Of a stretch of DNA of 35,560 nucleotides, positions 23,973 to 32,594 are shown piece by piece. Positions within the stretch are counted from its first letter, which is position 1; each line of letters opens with the position of its first letter. Position numbers and translations under genes: made by a program. The DNA is taken from contig VGFC01000023.1 of the NCBI GenBank assembly GCA_016869045.1, positions 1 to 35,560 of the forward strand, written 5' to 3'. This DNA comes from Armatimonadota bacterium (lineage in GTDB: Bacteria; Armatimonadota; Zipacnadia; Zipacnadales; VGFC01). The notes under the pieces are model-generated. The model was not told where the DNA came from and did not search any database. It was given only the letters and a program-made list of their open reading frames with translations.

Positions 23973-26495
23973 TCAGCGCCATTCTTCTGCGCGGTAGCCC
24001 CCGACGCCTATACGCTCCACGGGGATCGGCTCGAAGCCAAGCCCAATGGCGGGCGAGTTAGGCTGCAGGCGGTAGTCGTCGTGCGCGGCGTCCATGAAGA
24101 GCGGGTCGGCGATCCGCGAGTGTGTGTCGAAGCCCCCTGCGAGCCACTGCACCCAGGCGCCCTCGGGGGTGAGGCCGCGAGTGCTCTGGGCAAGGTCCTC
24201 GGCAGCGCTCCACAGGAGGTTCCCGTCGCACTCCCGAAGGACGGCGCGATCCCAGCCGCCCGAGCGCATGTAGGCCGCCTCGGCGTTCGACCAGACCACA
24301 ATGTTGCGGCGGAACACGTTGTTGCGCATCTCGGCCGCGCCGTTGTACTCCGCCTGCTGCAGGAGGCCGTCCACGAACACGTTGTTCTCTACCACGTTGT
24401 CGAAGCCCAGGTGGTTGTGATACCCACCCCGGTACGTCCGCGCGACGATGTTGCCGATCACCTGAGTGCCGCTGCTGTAGTCATCGAGGTACACGCCCCA
24501 CGTGTAGAAGGGGCTGATGATCCCGCCCTCGGGCAGGTGCTTCATCCCGACCACGTCGAGAATGAGGTTGTAGCGGATGACGTTGCCGCTGGCCTGTTGG
24601 TCGCGGCCGAGGGTCTCGATGGCGCCCGTGTCGTTGGTCTCCAGGTTCGTGCGCAGCATCTCGTTGTACTCGGCGATGTTGTCATGCGAGACCGCGTTCG
24701 GCCCATAGGACTTGAAGGACACTGCGTAGCGCGGGACATCAGTGATCGTGTTGTGCGCGACGCGGTGCCCGCTCCCCGTGGTGACATACACTCCCGCGAC
24801 GTGCTTGTAGATCCGCCCCAGGAAGCTCATCTCGCAGCCTGCGACGGTGCAGTCCGTCGGCTGCGTGGCCGTATCGTCGACCATGATGACCCCGCCGCCG
24901 CCCATGTGCGTGATCTTGCACCCCAGCACCTTGCAGCGCGTCGAGTTCACCGCGAACTTCACCGCGTTGCCGCCCAGTTGGCTGAAGGTGCAGCCCTCGA
25001 TCACGATGTCACGCGCGTGATCGATCCACACGGCCGCGTCCTCGTCCTGGTAGAGCGACTTGATCCCGGGCGAGTAGGTCGTGTCCCTGAAGCTCAGCCC
25101 GCGGAAGTGGATGTACTCGGGCCAGGTGTCGTCTTCGGTGCTGCCGCGAACCTCGATGAGGCGGTCGAGTCGGGGTGCGACGACGCCCTGCTCCTCGAAG
25201 TCGGCGCTCCTCGGAATGTAGAGCAGCTCGCCGGCCTGATCGTCGGCGAAGAACTCGCCGGGTTGGTCGAGGGCCTCGCGCACATTGCGCAGGTAGTAGC
25301 GGTTCCCGCGCTCCACGTTCTGCTGGACGTTCTGGCCGGTCAAGGTGAGGACACACTCAGCCCAGTCCACGCCGCCGACCAGGATCGGGCCACCGACCCA
25401 ACCCCAGGCGGGGAAGATCATCACATCCGCGCCCGTCAGGTCCCAGCCGCGCGGGATGTCGCCCTCCGCGAACGGCAGCCTGTCTGGGCTCGCGGGGAAA
25501 GTCAGGTCGCGGGTCATCTCGCGCCCTTGCGCCTGCTTCCAGGCTTCGGCCTGGATGACGGTGAGGTGGCGACCTTCGGCGGGCGGAGCGAGGTTCGTGC
25601 CCTGTGGCGTCCAGTTCGGGTCGTCGCAGATGGCGAAGGCATCGAAGTTGATTCCGCCGCCCTGCCGGTTGGTCCACCGCAGCGTGTGCTTGCCTTGGGT
25701 CAGCGGCAGCGTCGCGCATCGCGACCACGCGAACGTCTGCCAGCCACCCGTGTCCGGTAGGCTCTCCAGCGTGATGTCCTCGCCCCCGTCGATCTGAAAC
25801 GTCGTCCGCCCGGCCATGTCGGTCCGGCCGAAGGGGGCGTTGAGCGCGCCGTAGTACACCCACAGCGCGTAGCTACCGGCGACGGGTGTGTCGATCTCCC
25901 ACTCGATCCAATCCCCCGGCGTGTGGATGTTCGCGACCGTGGACCCGAAGGCCCCCGCCTCGTTCAGCTTCGGCCGGGCGAACAGCCAGCCGCCCTTGTA
26001 CGGCTCGTCCGGCACCGCGTTTGGGTGCCGCGCGAGCGTCTGCATCTCGTCGCCTACGCGCAGTTGCCGGATGCGCCACTGCCCGTCTCCGGCCTCTGGG
26101 ACGGAGGCCTTCCAGACGTCGCCTTCGCCTTGCGTCCACCCCGCAATCGGTTGCCCGCCGCTCAGCACGACCGTCTCGCCCTCTTGGGCCATCCAGACGA
26201 CCGGATGCTCGGGTGTGCCCGAGTCCTCCGGCCCGAGGAGCAGCGGCGCATCGAGGTAGTAGACACCGCCCGCCAGGATCACCTTGCGGTCGAGGTTCCG
26301 GTCGAAGACACGGACCACGTCGCGCGCCTTGCCCAGCGACCGCAGAGGGCCGTCCGTACCCTCGGCGTTCGGCGCCTGCAGCGCCCCGGACCAGCCGTCA
26401 TCACCCTTCGGCGACACATAGACGGTGCTCTGCGCGGCGAGGGCTGGATCGGACGCTGAGACGGTAAGCACAAGTAGGCTCCAGGCAGCAATCAC
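23973..26495 (-). CDS. Secreted right-handed parallel beta-helix protein with internal CBM-like module
   Basis: GTG start at 26495 (VIAAWSLLVLTVSASDPALAAQ signal-like); STVYVSPKGDDGWSG, ARDVVR; beta-helix repeats (IVIEGCTFSQLGGNAVKF, CKVLGCKITHMGGGGVIM, HRVAHNTITDVPRYAVSF). Confidence 0.82.
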   Translation of the reverse strand: MIAAWSLLVLTVSASDPALAAQSTVYVSPKGDDGWSGALQAPNAEGTDGPLRSLGKARDVVRVFDRNLDRKVILAGGVYYLDAPLLLGPEDSGTPEHPVVWMAQEGETVVLSGGQPIAGWTQGEGDVWKASVPEAGDGQWRIRQLRVGDEMQTLARHPNAVPDEPYKGGWLFARPKLNEAGAFGSTVANIHTPGDWIEWEIDTPVAGSYALWVYYGALNAPFGRTDMAGRTTFQIDGGEDITLESLPDTGGWQTFAWSRCATLPLTQGKHTLRWTNRQGGGINFDAFAICDDPNWTPQGTNLAPPAEGRHLTVIQAEAWKQAQGREMTRDLTFPASPDRLPFAEGDIPRGWDLTGADVMIFPAWGWVGGPILVGGVDWAECVLTLTGQNVQQNVERGNRYYLRNVREALDQPGEFFADDQAGELLYIPRSADFEEQGVVAPRLDRLIEVRGSTEDDTWPEYIHFRGLSFRDTTYSPGIKSLYQDEDAAVWIDHARDIVIEGCTFSQLGGNAVKFAVNSTRCKVLGCKITHMGGGGVIMVDDTATQPTDCTVAGCEMSFLGRIYKHVAGVYVTTGSGHRVAHNTITDVPRYAVSFKSYGPNAVSHDNIAEYNEMLRTNLETNDTGAIETLGRDQQASGNVIRYNLILDVVGMKHLPEGGIISPFYTWGVYLDDYSSGTQVIGNIVARTYRGGYHNHLGFDNVVENNVFVDGLLQQAEYNGAAEMRNNVFRRNIVVWSNAEAAYMRSGGWDRAVLRECDGNLLWSAAEDLAQSTRGLTPEGAWVQWLAGGFDTHSRIADPLFMDAAHDDYRLQPNSPAIGLGFEPIPVERIGVGGYRAEEWR

Positions 26496-26630
26496 GAGAG
26501 GCTCCTCCGGTCGGCTGCTCCCGCGCTCAGGTTGGACCCGGGTCCATGTGATTCCTGCTCGGCGAGGATTCCGAGCCACGATGGACGAACAGGACCCCGC
26601 CGTACGACGATCACGTACTGGAGGCCTTAC

Positions 26631-27206
26631 ATGAAGGTAGTAGCCATCAACGGAAGCGCGCGGAAGGACGGCAACACCGCGCTGTTGGTGAAACATGTCT
26701 TCGAGGAGCTGAACGCAGCGGGCATCGAGACCGAGATGATCCAGCTGGCGGGGCAGCCCCTGAAGGGCTGCATCGCGTGTTACCGCTGCTTCGAGAGCAA
26801 GGACGGGCAGTGCGCCCAGAAGGACGACATCGTCAACGAGTGCCTGCCGAAGATGGCCGAGGCCGACGGGATCATCCTCGCCTCGCCGACCTACTTCGCG
26901 GGCATGAGCGCGCAACTCAAGTGCTTCTGCGACCGCGCCTTCTTCGTCGCCCGGGCGAACGACGACCTGTTCGCGCGCAAGGTCGGCGCGGCGGTGGTTG
27001 CGGTCCGCCGGGGCGGGGCGGTGCCCGCCTTCGACTCGATCAACCACTACTTCCTCATCGGGCAGATGATCGTGCCCGGGTCGGTCTACTGGAACATGGG
27101 TATCGGCCGCGACATCGGGGAGGTCGAAGGGGACGAGGAGGGCGTGAAGACGATGAAGACGCTCGGGCAGAACATGGCGTGGCTTCTGCAGAAACTCGCC
27201 GGGTAG
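26631..27206 (+). CDS. Flavodoxin-like NADPH-dependent FMN reductase family protein
   Basis: MKVVAINGSARKDGNTALLVKHVFEELNAAGIETEMIQL; GCIACYRCFESKDGQCAQKDD; ILASPTYFAGMSAQLK. Confidence 0.9.
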   Translation: MKVVAINGSARKDGNTALLVKHVFEELNAAGIETEMIQLAGQPLKGCIACYRCFESKDGQCAQKDDIVNECLPKMAEADGIILASPTYFAGMSAQLKCFCDRAFFVARANDDLFARKVGAAVVAVRRGGAVPAFDSINHYFLIGQMIVPGSVYWNMGIGRDIGEVEGDEEGVKTMKTLGQNMAWLLQKLAG

Positions 27207-27246
27207 TGCAGGCAACCTCGCCTGTCGGTTTGGGAGGCAGATCACG

Positions 27247-28443
27247 ATGGCACAGGACATGGAGCAGCTGTACCAGGAGCGCATGAAGCGCTACACGACG
27301 GCGATGCGAAACGGCAAGCCGGACAAGGTGCCGATCCGGCCCTTCGTGGCGGAGTTCACCGCGAAGTACGCCGGCTACACGTGCCAGGAAGTGACCCACG
27401 ACTACCAGAAGGCCTTCGACGCGGCCTGCAAGTGCGCCGCGGACTTCGACTGGGATGCGGTTGTGGGGAACATGGTGTATGTGTGGACCGGCCTGACCGA
27501 AGCGCAAGGTACGCAGTACTACGCCGTCCCCGGCATCGGCCTCGACGCCGACGTGGGCTTCCAGTACAAGGAGCCCTCCGAGGAACGTGCCTACATGCAG
27601 CCCGAGGACTACGACGCGCTGATCGACGACCCGACCGGCTTCCTCTACAACGTCTGGCTGCCGCGCGTCTCGGCCGATGTGGCGCCCCTTGGCTCCCCTG
27701 CCACCTTCCGCAACAACCTCGCCTTCGTCAAGGGCGGCATGGCGATGATGCAGTACTTCAGCGGCTTTGGCGAGCAGGCCGCCCGGCTGCGCAAGGAGTC
27801 GGGCACGGTCTCCGCCATCGCCGGCATCCTCAAGGCGCCCTTTGACATCCTCGCCGACAAGCTGCGCGGCTTCATCGGGCTGACGATGGACCTCTGGGAG
27901 CGGCCGAAGAAGGTCCTCGCCGCCTGCGAGGCTCTCATGCCGCACCTCACTTGGGTCGCGCTCTCCGGCGCCGACCCGGACAAGAACGTGCCCATCAGCA
28001 TCTGGATGCACCGGGGCTGCGTGCCGTTCATCTCGCCTGCTCAGTTCGATCGCCTCTACTGGGCGACGCTGAAACCGATCATCGAGGAGATCATCTCGCG
28101 CGGTCACCAGGTCCTCTTCTACGCCGAGGGCAACTGGCGCCCGCACCTGAAGGCCTTCGCCGAGCTGCCGCCGGGCAGCATCATCTGCCACGTCGATCAG
28201 GACGACATCTTCGCGGTGCACGAGGTGCTCGGCCATCGCTTCTGCCTCAGCGGCGGCATCCCGAACTTCCTGCTGAGCTACGGCACGCCGGACCAGGTCC
28301 GGGAGCACTGCCGCAAGGTCATCGACGGCGTCGCCCGCGACGGCGGCTACATCTGCGACGCCAGCGCCATCATGCAGGACGACACCAGCATCGAGAACAT
28401 GCGGGCGATGACCGACTTCGTCCGCGAGTATGGGGTGTACTGA
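27247..28443 (+). CDS. Uroporphyrinogen decarboxylase-like (MtaA/CmuA-type) methyltransferase family protein
   Basis: ERMKRYTTAMRNGKPDKVPIRPFVAEF N-term; VLFYAEGNWRPHLKAFAELPPGSIICHVDQDDI; C-term GGIPNFLLSYGTPDQVREHCRKVIDGVA. Confidence 0.85.
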   Translation: MAQDMEQLYQERMKRYTTAMRNGKPDKVPIRPFVAEFTAKYAGYTCQEVTHDYQKAFDAACKCAADFDWDAVVGNMVYVWTGLTEAQGTQYYAVPGIGLDADVGFQYKEPSEERAYMQPEDYDALIDDPTGFLYNVWLPRVSADVAPLGSPATFRNNLAFVKGGMAMMQYFSGFGEQAARLRKESGTVSAIAGILKAPFDILADKLRGFIGLTMDLWERPKKVLAACEALMPHLTWVALSGADPDKNVPISIWMHRGCVPFISPAQFDRLYWATLKPIIEEIISRGHQVLFYAEGNWRPHLKAFAELPPGSIICHVDQDDIFAVHEVLGHRFCLSGGIPNFLLSYGTPDQVREHCRKVIDGVARDGGYICDASAIMQDDTSIENMRAMTDFVREYGVY

Positions 28444-28444
28444 G

Positions 28445-28624
28445 ATGAGCGACGAACGGAAGGCCGAGCAGCCCAAGCGCCCGCCCGGCGTCTGCGTCCC
28501 CTGGCAGGAGAAGCTCAAGGAACTCCCCGAGATCAAGGGCGACCGCGAGCTGGTCCAGCGCGTCTGGGAGGACGTGGACGCGCTGGGCTATGTCTACATC
28601 TGGCACTGCCTGCTGTCGTTCTGA
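28445..28624 (+). CDS. 59-aa small protein of unknown function, coupled to upstream UroD-like gene
   Basis: MSDERKAEQPKRPPGVCVPWQEKLKELPEIKGDRELVQRVWEDVDALGYVYIWHCLLSF; starts 1 nt after the upstream stop. Confidence 0.6.
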   Translation: MSDERKAEQPKRPPGVCVPWQEKLKELPEIKGDRELVQRVWEDVDALGYVYIWHCLLSF

Positions 28625-28642
28625 CGCTCCGGAGAGACCACG

Positions 28643-30187
28643 ATGCGCCGCCCCGCGTTACTCGGGCTTGCTCTGGCGCTGCTCTGTGTGCTAAGCGTCG
28701 GGCAGGGCAGCAACCCCATCGGCAACCCCGGCTTCGAGAGCGTCACCGATGGCGCGATCCAGCAATGGACGCTGCCCTCGTATTGGATCGGTGAGATTGC
28801 GTCCGTCGCCGATCCGACGCAGGTACACTCGGGCTCGCGGGCGGCGCTGCTCGAGGCCGCGAAGAGCACCGACGGCAAGTGCTGGGGCCGCATACACAAC
28901 ATACAGGTTCCTGCCTCCTTCGGCCTGCGCTACCGCCTGTCGGTGTGGGCGAAGGGCACGGGCAGCCTGCGCCTCGGCATCATCAACTACCGCCCCGAGA
29001 AGCCCGGCCTCGAACCGTACACTTGGGCGTGGCAGGACGAGCCCCTGGCCCTCAGCGACGACTGGCAGCAGGCCTCCTTCGAGTTCACACCCGTCGATGT
29101 GAACGTGGACCGCGTGACCGCGGCGATCAACGTTGAGGGCGAAGGCGCCCAGGCGTGTCTGGATGACGTCTCACTGGAGGTCACTCGGCGCGCTGAGGGG
29201 GAGGTCCGAGCCAATCCCCCGTATGTGATGGCCCAGGCCGGCGAACGCATCGAGATCGCGCTGCGTGTCACGGAGGGGGGGAAGCCCTTCGCGAACGGCC
29301 GCCTCACGGCCATCGTCCGTGACCCCGATACGCCTCGCACCGAAGAGGTCGCCCTCGACCCGGACGGCGCGGCGACCTACTCGGTTCAGACAGACAAGAC
29401 GGAACTCCGCGAGCTGGCCTTCGTCGTCGCGGACCTCGGCGCGATGGCGACCGTGAACGTGGACGTGGTGGGGGAGGAGACGTACCGGGCCTTCGCGGAC
29501 GCGGCCGCCAAGACGACGCTGGAGTCCACAGCCCACCTGTTGTTCCTCGGTGACTCGCTGACGGACTTCCATCGCGGCTGGAACTACGTGGACCAGGTTG
29601 GCTTCTGGCTGCGGAAAGCGCGCGGCGAGCAGGTGACGGTGAGGAACGCCGGCGTGGGCGGCGACTACATCACCCGCGTGTGGCAGCGGCTCAGCGGCGA
29701 CAAGACCGCGTACCGGGCGTCGATGTACGACAACCTCTTCGAGCCGAAGCCGAGCCACGTCTTCATCTTCCTGGGCCACAACGACACCAAGCTCACCAGC
29801 GGGTCCGGCTTCACGCAGGCCGTGGTCTCCCCTGAGGAGTTCGAGTCCCTCTTCCGCCAGACCATCGACAAGGTCCGCACCGACACCGGCGCGCGCATCA
29901 CGCTGCTCTCCTCGACCTCCTCTGTCTACGAGATCACGAAGCCGAATGCCGAGAAGCTGCTGCAGACGCGCGGCTCCGCCTCGCTCTTCGGCAAACCCGA
30001 GGTGCTGGAGCAGTACAACGCCATTCTAGAGCGCATTGCCGAGAACACGGGCTGCGCCTACCTCGACGTCTACGAGCCGACCCGTACACACCCCGACAAG
30101 CCCAGCCTGTTCATGGCCGACGGGGTCCACGTCAACCTGGAGGGGAATCACCTCCTCGCCTTGGAGGTGCTGAAGGCCTTGCAGTGA
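28643..30187 (+). CDS. Secreted SGNH/GDSL hydrolase with N-terminal carbohydrate-binding-like domain
   Basis: Signal peptide MRRPALLGLALALLCVLSVGQ; NPGFE...CBM-like; FLGDSLTDF (block I), IFLGHNDTK (block III), DGVHVNLEGN (block V). Confidence 0.87.
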   Translation: MRRPALLGLALALLCVLSVGQGSNPIGNPGFESVTDGAIQQWTLPSYWIGEIASVADPTQVHSGSRAALLEAAKSTDGKCWGRIHNIQVPASFGLRYRLSVWAKGTGSLRLGIINYRPEKPGLEPYTWAWQDEPLALSDDWQQASFEFTPVDVNVDRVTAAINVEGEGAQACLDDVSLEVTRRAEGEVRANPPYVMAQAGERIEIALRVTEGGKPFANGRLTAIVRDPDTPRTEEVALDPDGAATYSVQTDKTELRELAFVVADLGAMATVNVDVVGEETYRAFADAAAKTTLESTAHLLFLGDSLTDFHRGWNYVDQVGFWLRKARGEQVTVRNAGVGGDYITRVWQRLSGDKTAYRASMYDNLFEPKPSHVFIFLGHNDTKLTSGSGFTQAVVSPEEFESLFRQTIDKVRTDTGARITLLSSTSSVYEITKPNAEKLLQTRGSASLFGKPEVLEQYNAILERIAENTGCAYLDVYEPTRTHPDKPSLFMADGVHVNLEGNHLLALEVLKALQ

Positions 30188-30196
30188 ATACGGCGT

Positions 30197-30269
30197 GGGC
30201 GGCTCACGAGCCGCCCCTACGAGACGTGACGTAACGGATTGCAGGGTAGGGGCACAGCGTGCTGTGCCC
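30197..30269. repeat. Pair of 20-nt REP-like hairpins with inverted CTAC/GTAG flanks
   Basis: gggcggctc-ac-gagccgccc CTAC (30197-30216) and GTAG gggcacagc-gt-gctgtgccc (30250-30269); both 9-bp arms with 2-nt loop. Confidence 0.75.
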
Positions 30270-30300
30270 GGTGTGACCACACGAACGAGGAGTCCACAGG

Positions 30301-31050
30301 ATGAAACCGATTGGCTTGCAGCTGTACACCCTCCGGGAGTGGGCTGCGGAAGACTTCCCGGCGGTGCTCAAGAAGGTCGCGGAGATCGGCTACAAGGGCG
30401 TCGAGTTCGCCGGCCTGCACGGGATGCCGGCCGCTGAGGTGCGGAACATGATCGACGACCTCGGCATGGTCGCCTGCAGCGCGCACGGGGGCATCCCGAC
30501 GGCCGAGACGGCTGACCAGATCATCGACGAGTGCAACACCCTCGGCCACACGCGCCTCGTGACCGGGCCGGGCGGTGCACTCGACACGATGGACAACGTC
30601 CTCGCCGCTGCCGACCGCCTGAACGCGGGCATCGAGGCCCTAGGCAAGTCCGGCATCCGGCTGGGCCTGCACAACCACTGGGCGGAGTTCCAGCCGGTGG
30701 ACGGCGCGCTCCCCGAGGACGTGATCCTCGAGAAGTGCCCCGACCTGTTCGCGCAGCTTGACGTCTACTGGGTCGCCGTCGGTGGGCCTGACTCGGCGAC
30801 GACCCTCGCTCGTCTGAAGGGCCGGGCGCCGCTGCTGCACATCAAGGACGGGATGATCGACCCGCCCCAGCCGCACACCGCCGTCGGCCAGGGCGTCCTC
30901 GACATGCCGAAGATCATCGCCGCCGCCGATCCGAACGTGCTCGAGTGGCTGATCGTCGAGCTCGATTCCTGCGCGACGGACATGACGCAGGCCGTCGAGG
31001 ACAGCTACCGGTATATGATCGACAACGGCTTGGCGGCGGGGAACAGGTAG
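30301..31050 (+). CDS. Sugar phosphate isomerase/epimerase (TIM barrel)
   Basis: MKPIGLQLYTLREWAAEDFPAVLKKVAEIGYKGVEFAG; RLGLHNHWAEF; LDVYWV; LLHIKDG. Confidence 0.9.
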   Translation: MKPIGLQLYTLREWAAEDFPAVLKKVAEIGYKGVEFAGLHGMPAAEVRNMIDDLGMVACSAHGGIPTAETADQIIDECNTLGHTRLVTGPGGALDTMDNVLAAADRLNAGIEALGKSGIRLGLHNHWAEFQPVDGALPEDVILEKCPDLFAQLDVYWVAVGGPDSATTLARLKGRAPLLHIKDGMIDPPQPHTAVGQGVLDMPKIIAAADPNVLEWLIVELDSCATDMTQAVEDSYRYMIDNGLAAGNR

Positions 31051-31057
31051 GCCCATA

Positions 31058-31109
31058 GGTGACAGGCACCATTTCCCGCGTACGTCTGCGGCAAATGGTG
31101 CCTGTCACC
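31058..31109. repeat. 17-bp perfect inverted repeat GGTGACAGGCACCATTT ... AAATGGTGCCTGTCACC
   Basis: Arms 31058-31074 and 31093-31109, 18-nt spacer with an inner ccgc/gcgg stem. Confidence 0.9.
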
Positions 31110-32505
31110 AATCGCAGTGCAGCTTGTCTCCCGTCGTCTCCTGCCAGCCGCGCAGTTCCTCCGTCAGCTCCTCGACCCGCTCCCTGTCCTGCGGGTCGTC
31201 GGCAACGCTCCTCATCTCCCACGGATCGGCCTGCAGGTCGAAGAGCTGCGCGACGTTGACCTGCGGATAGCGGATGAGCTTCCACTGCCCCTTCCGCACC
31301 ATCCGCTGCACGTCCATGTACGCGCCGAAGACCGACTCGTAGCCGCCCGCTTCCCCGCGCAACAACGGCGTTAGGCTGCGGCTCTCCACCGTCTCCGGGA
31401 TCGGAATCCCCGCCAGCTCGCACGTCGTCGGCATGATGTCATGCAGGTACACGAGCGCGTCCTTGCGCTGGCCTGCCGCGATGCCCGGGCCGCACATGAC
31501 CAGCGGCACCCTCACGCTGTGCTCGTACAGGTTCTGCTTGCCCAGCAGTCCGTGCTGACCGACCGCCAGGCCGTTGTCGCCCGCGAAGATGATGAGCGTG
31601 TTGTCCATCTCATCGCGCGCCTCGACGGCCGCCAGCACGCGCCCGATGTAGTAGTCCACGTGCGTGACCATCGCATAGTACGCCGCGATATGCTCGCGGA
31701 TGACCTCCGGCGTGCGCGGGAAGGGCGCCAGCAGCTCGTCGCGGATGCGCAGCTCTCCATTGTCGAAGGGATGCTCGGGCAGGAAGTTCGGCGGCAGCTC
31801 CACCTTCTCCGCTGGGTACAGGTCGGCGAACTCCTTCGGTGCCATGCGCGGGTCATGCGGCGCGGTGTACGAGACATACGCGAACCACGGAGCGTCACCC
31901 TCATACGCCCGGAGGAACCGGATCGCCGAGTCGCTGAACAGCTCGCTGGAGAAGCACTTGCCCATCTGCCGATCCTCGGCGGGGTACTTGCCGGTGGGGT
32001 CGAAGTCGTGGACGGGCACTTCGAGGTGATCGGACATCCCGCCGAAGAAGATGTTCTCTCCGCCGGCGAAGCTCTGCGCGAAGCTCCACGGCCCGTTGTG
32101 CCACTTGCCCGTCGCGAACGTCGTGTACCCGTTGTCGCGGAAGACCTGCGGCCAGAGGGCGAGGTGATCGTCCGCGCGCGGCTGCTGCGGTGCGGTGTAG
32201 AGGTGACGGCCCGTGATGAGCGACGCGCGGCTGCAGATGCAGACCGCCGGCACGGTCGAGCCCATGATGTAGCAGTGCGTGAACGACACGCCGCGCTCGA
32301 CGAGCTGGTCCATGTTCGGCGTCTGGATCGCCTCGTTGCCCGGCGCATGGATAGTGTCGAAGCGCTGATCGTCGGTGAACAGGAACAGGACGTTCGGCCG
32401 GCGGCCCTGACCCCGCGACGTACGCGCCAGGCTGCCGGCCCCGAGGGTTGCGGCTCCGAGTGCCATCGTCTGCACGGCCTCCCTTCGCGTCACCGATCTC
32501 TGCAT
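31105..32505 (-). CDS. Tat-exported sulfatase (alkaline phosphatase superfamily), variant CICSR active site
   Basis: MQRSVTRREAVQTMALGAATLGAGSLARTSRGQGRRPNVLFLFTDDQRFDTI; PAVCICSRASLITGR; IIFAGDNGLAVGQHGLLGKQNLYEHSVRVPLV. Confidence 0.9.
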   Translation of the reverse strand: MQRSVTRREAVQTMALGAATLGAGSLARTSRGQGRRPNVLFLFTDDQRFDTIHAPGNEAIQTPNMDQLVERGVSFTHCYIMGSTVPAVCICSRASLITGRHLYTAPQQPRADDHLALWPQVFRDNGYTTFATGKWHNGPWSFAQSFAGGENIFFGGMSDHLEVPVHDFDPTGKYPAEDRQMGKCFSSELFSDSAIRFLRAYEGDAPWFAYVSYTAPHDPRMAPKEFADLYPAEKVELPPNFLPEHPFDNGELRIRDELLAPFPRTPEVIREHIAAYYAMVTHVDYYIGRVLAAVEARDEMDNTLIIFAGDNGLAVGQHGLLGKQNLYEHSVRVPLVMCGPGIAAGQRKDALVYLHDIMPTTCELAGIPIPETVESRSLTPLLRGEAGGYESVFGAYMDVQRMVRKGQWKLIRYPQVNVAQLFDLQADPWEMRSVADDPQDRERVEELTEELRGWQETTGDKLHCDW

Positions 32506-32594
32506 GGGTGCCCCTTCGCCAAGCCGCTCACGAAGCCCTCGCCTTGGGAGGACTTCGGCCCTTCGCAGCGAAGCCTACGCGCCGTCGCCATCGC

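Noticed and set aside
23898-25760. 620-aa ORF on the + strand
   Set aside because: Antisense shadow of the beta-helix protein gene; composition is artefactual.
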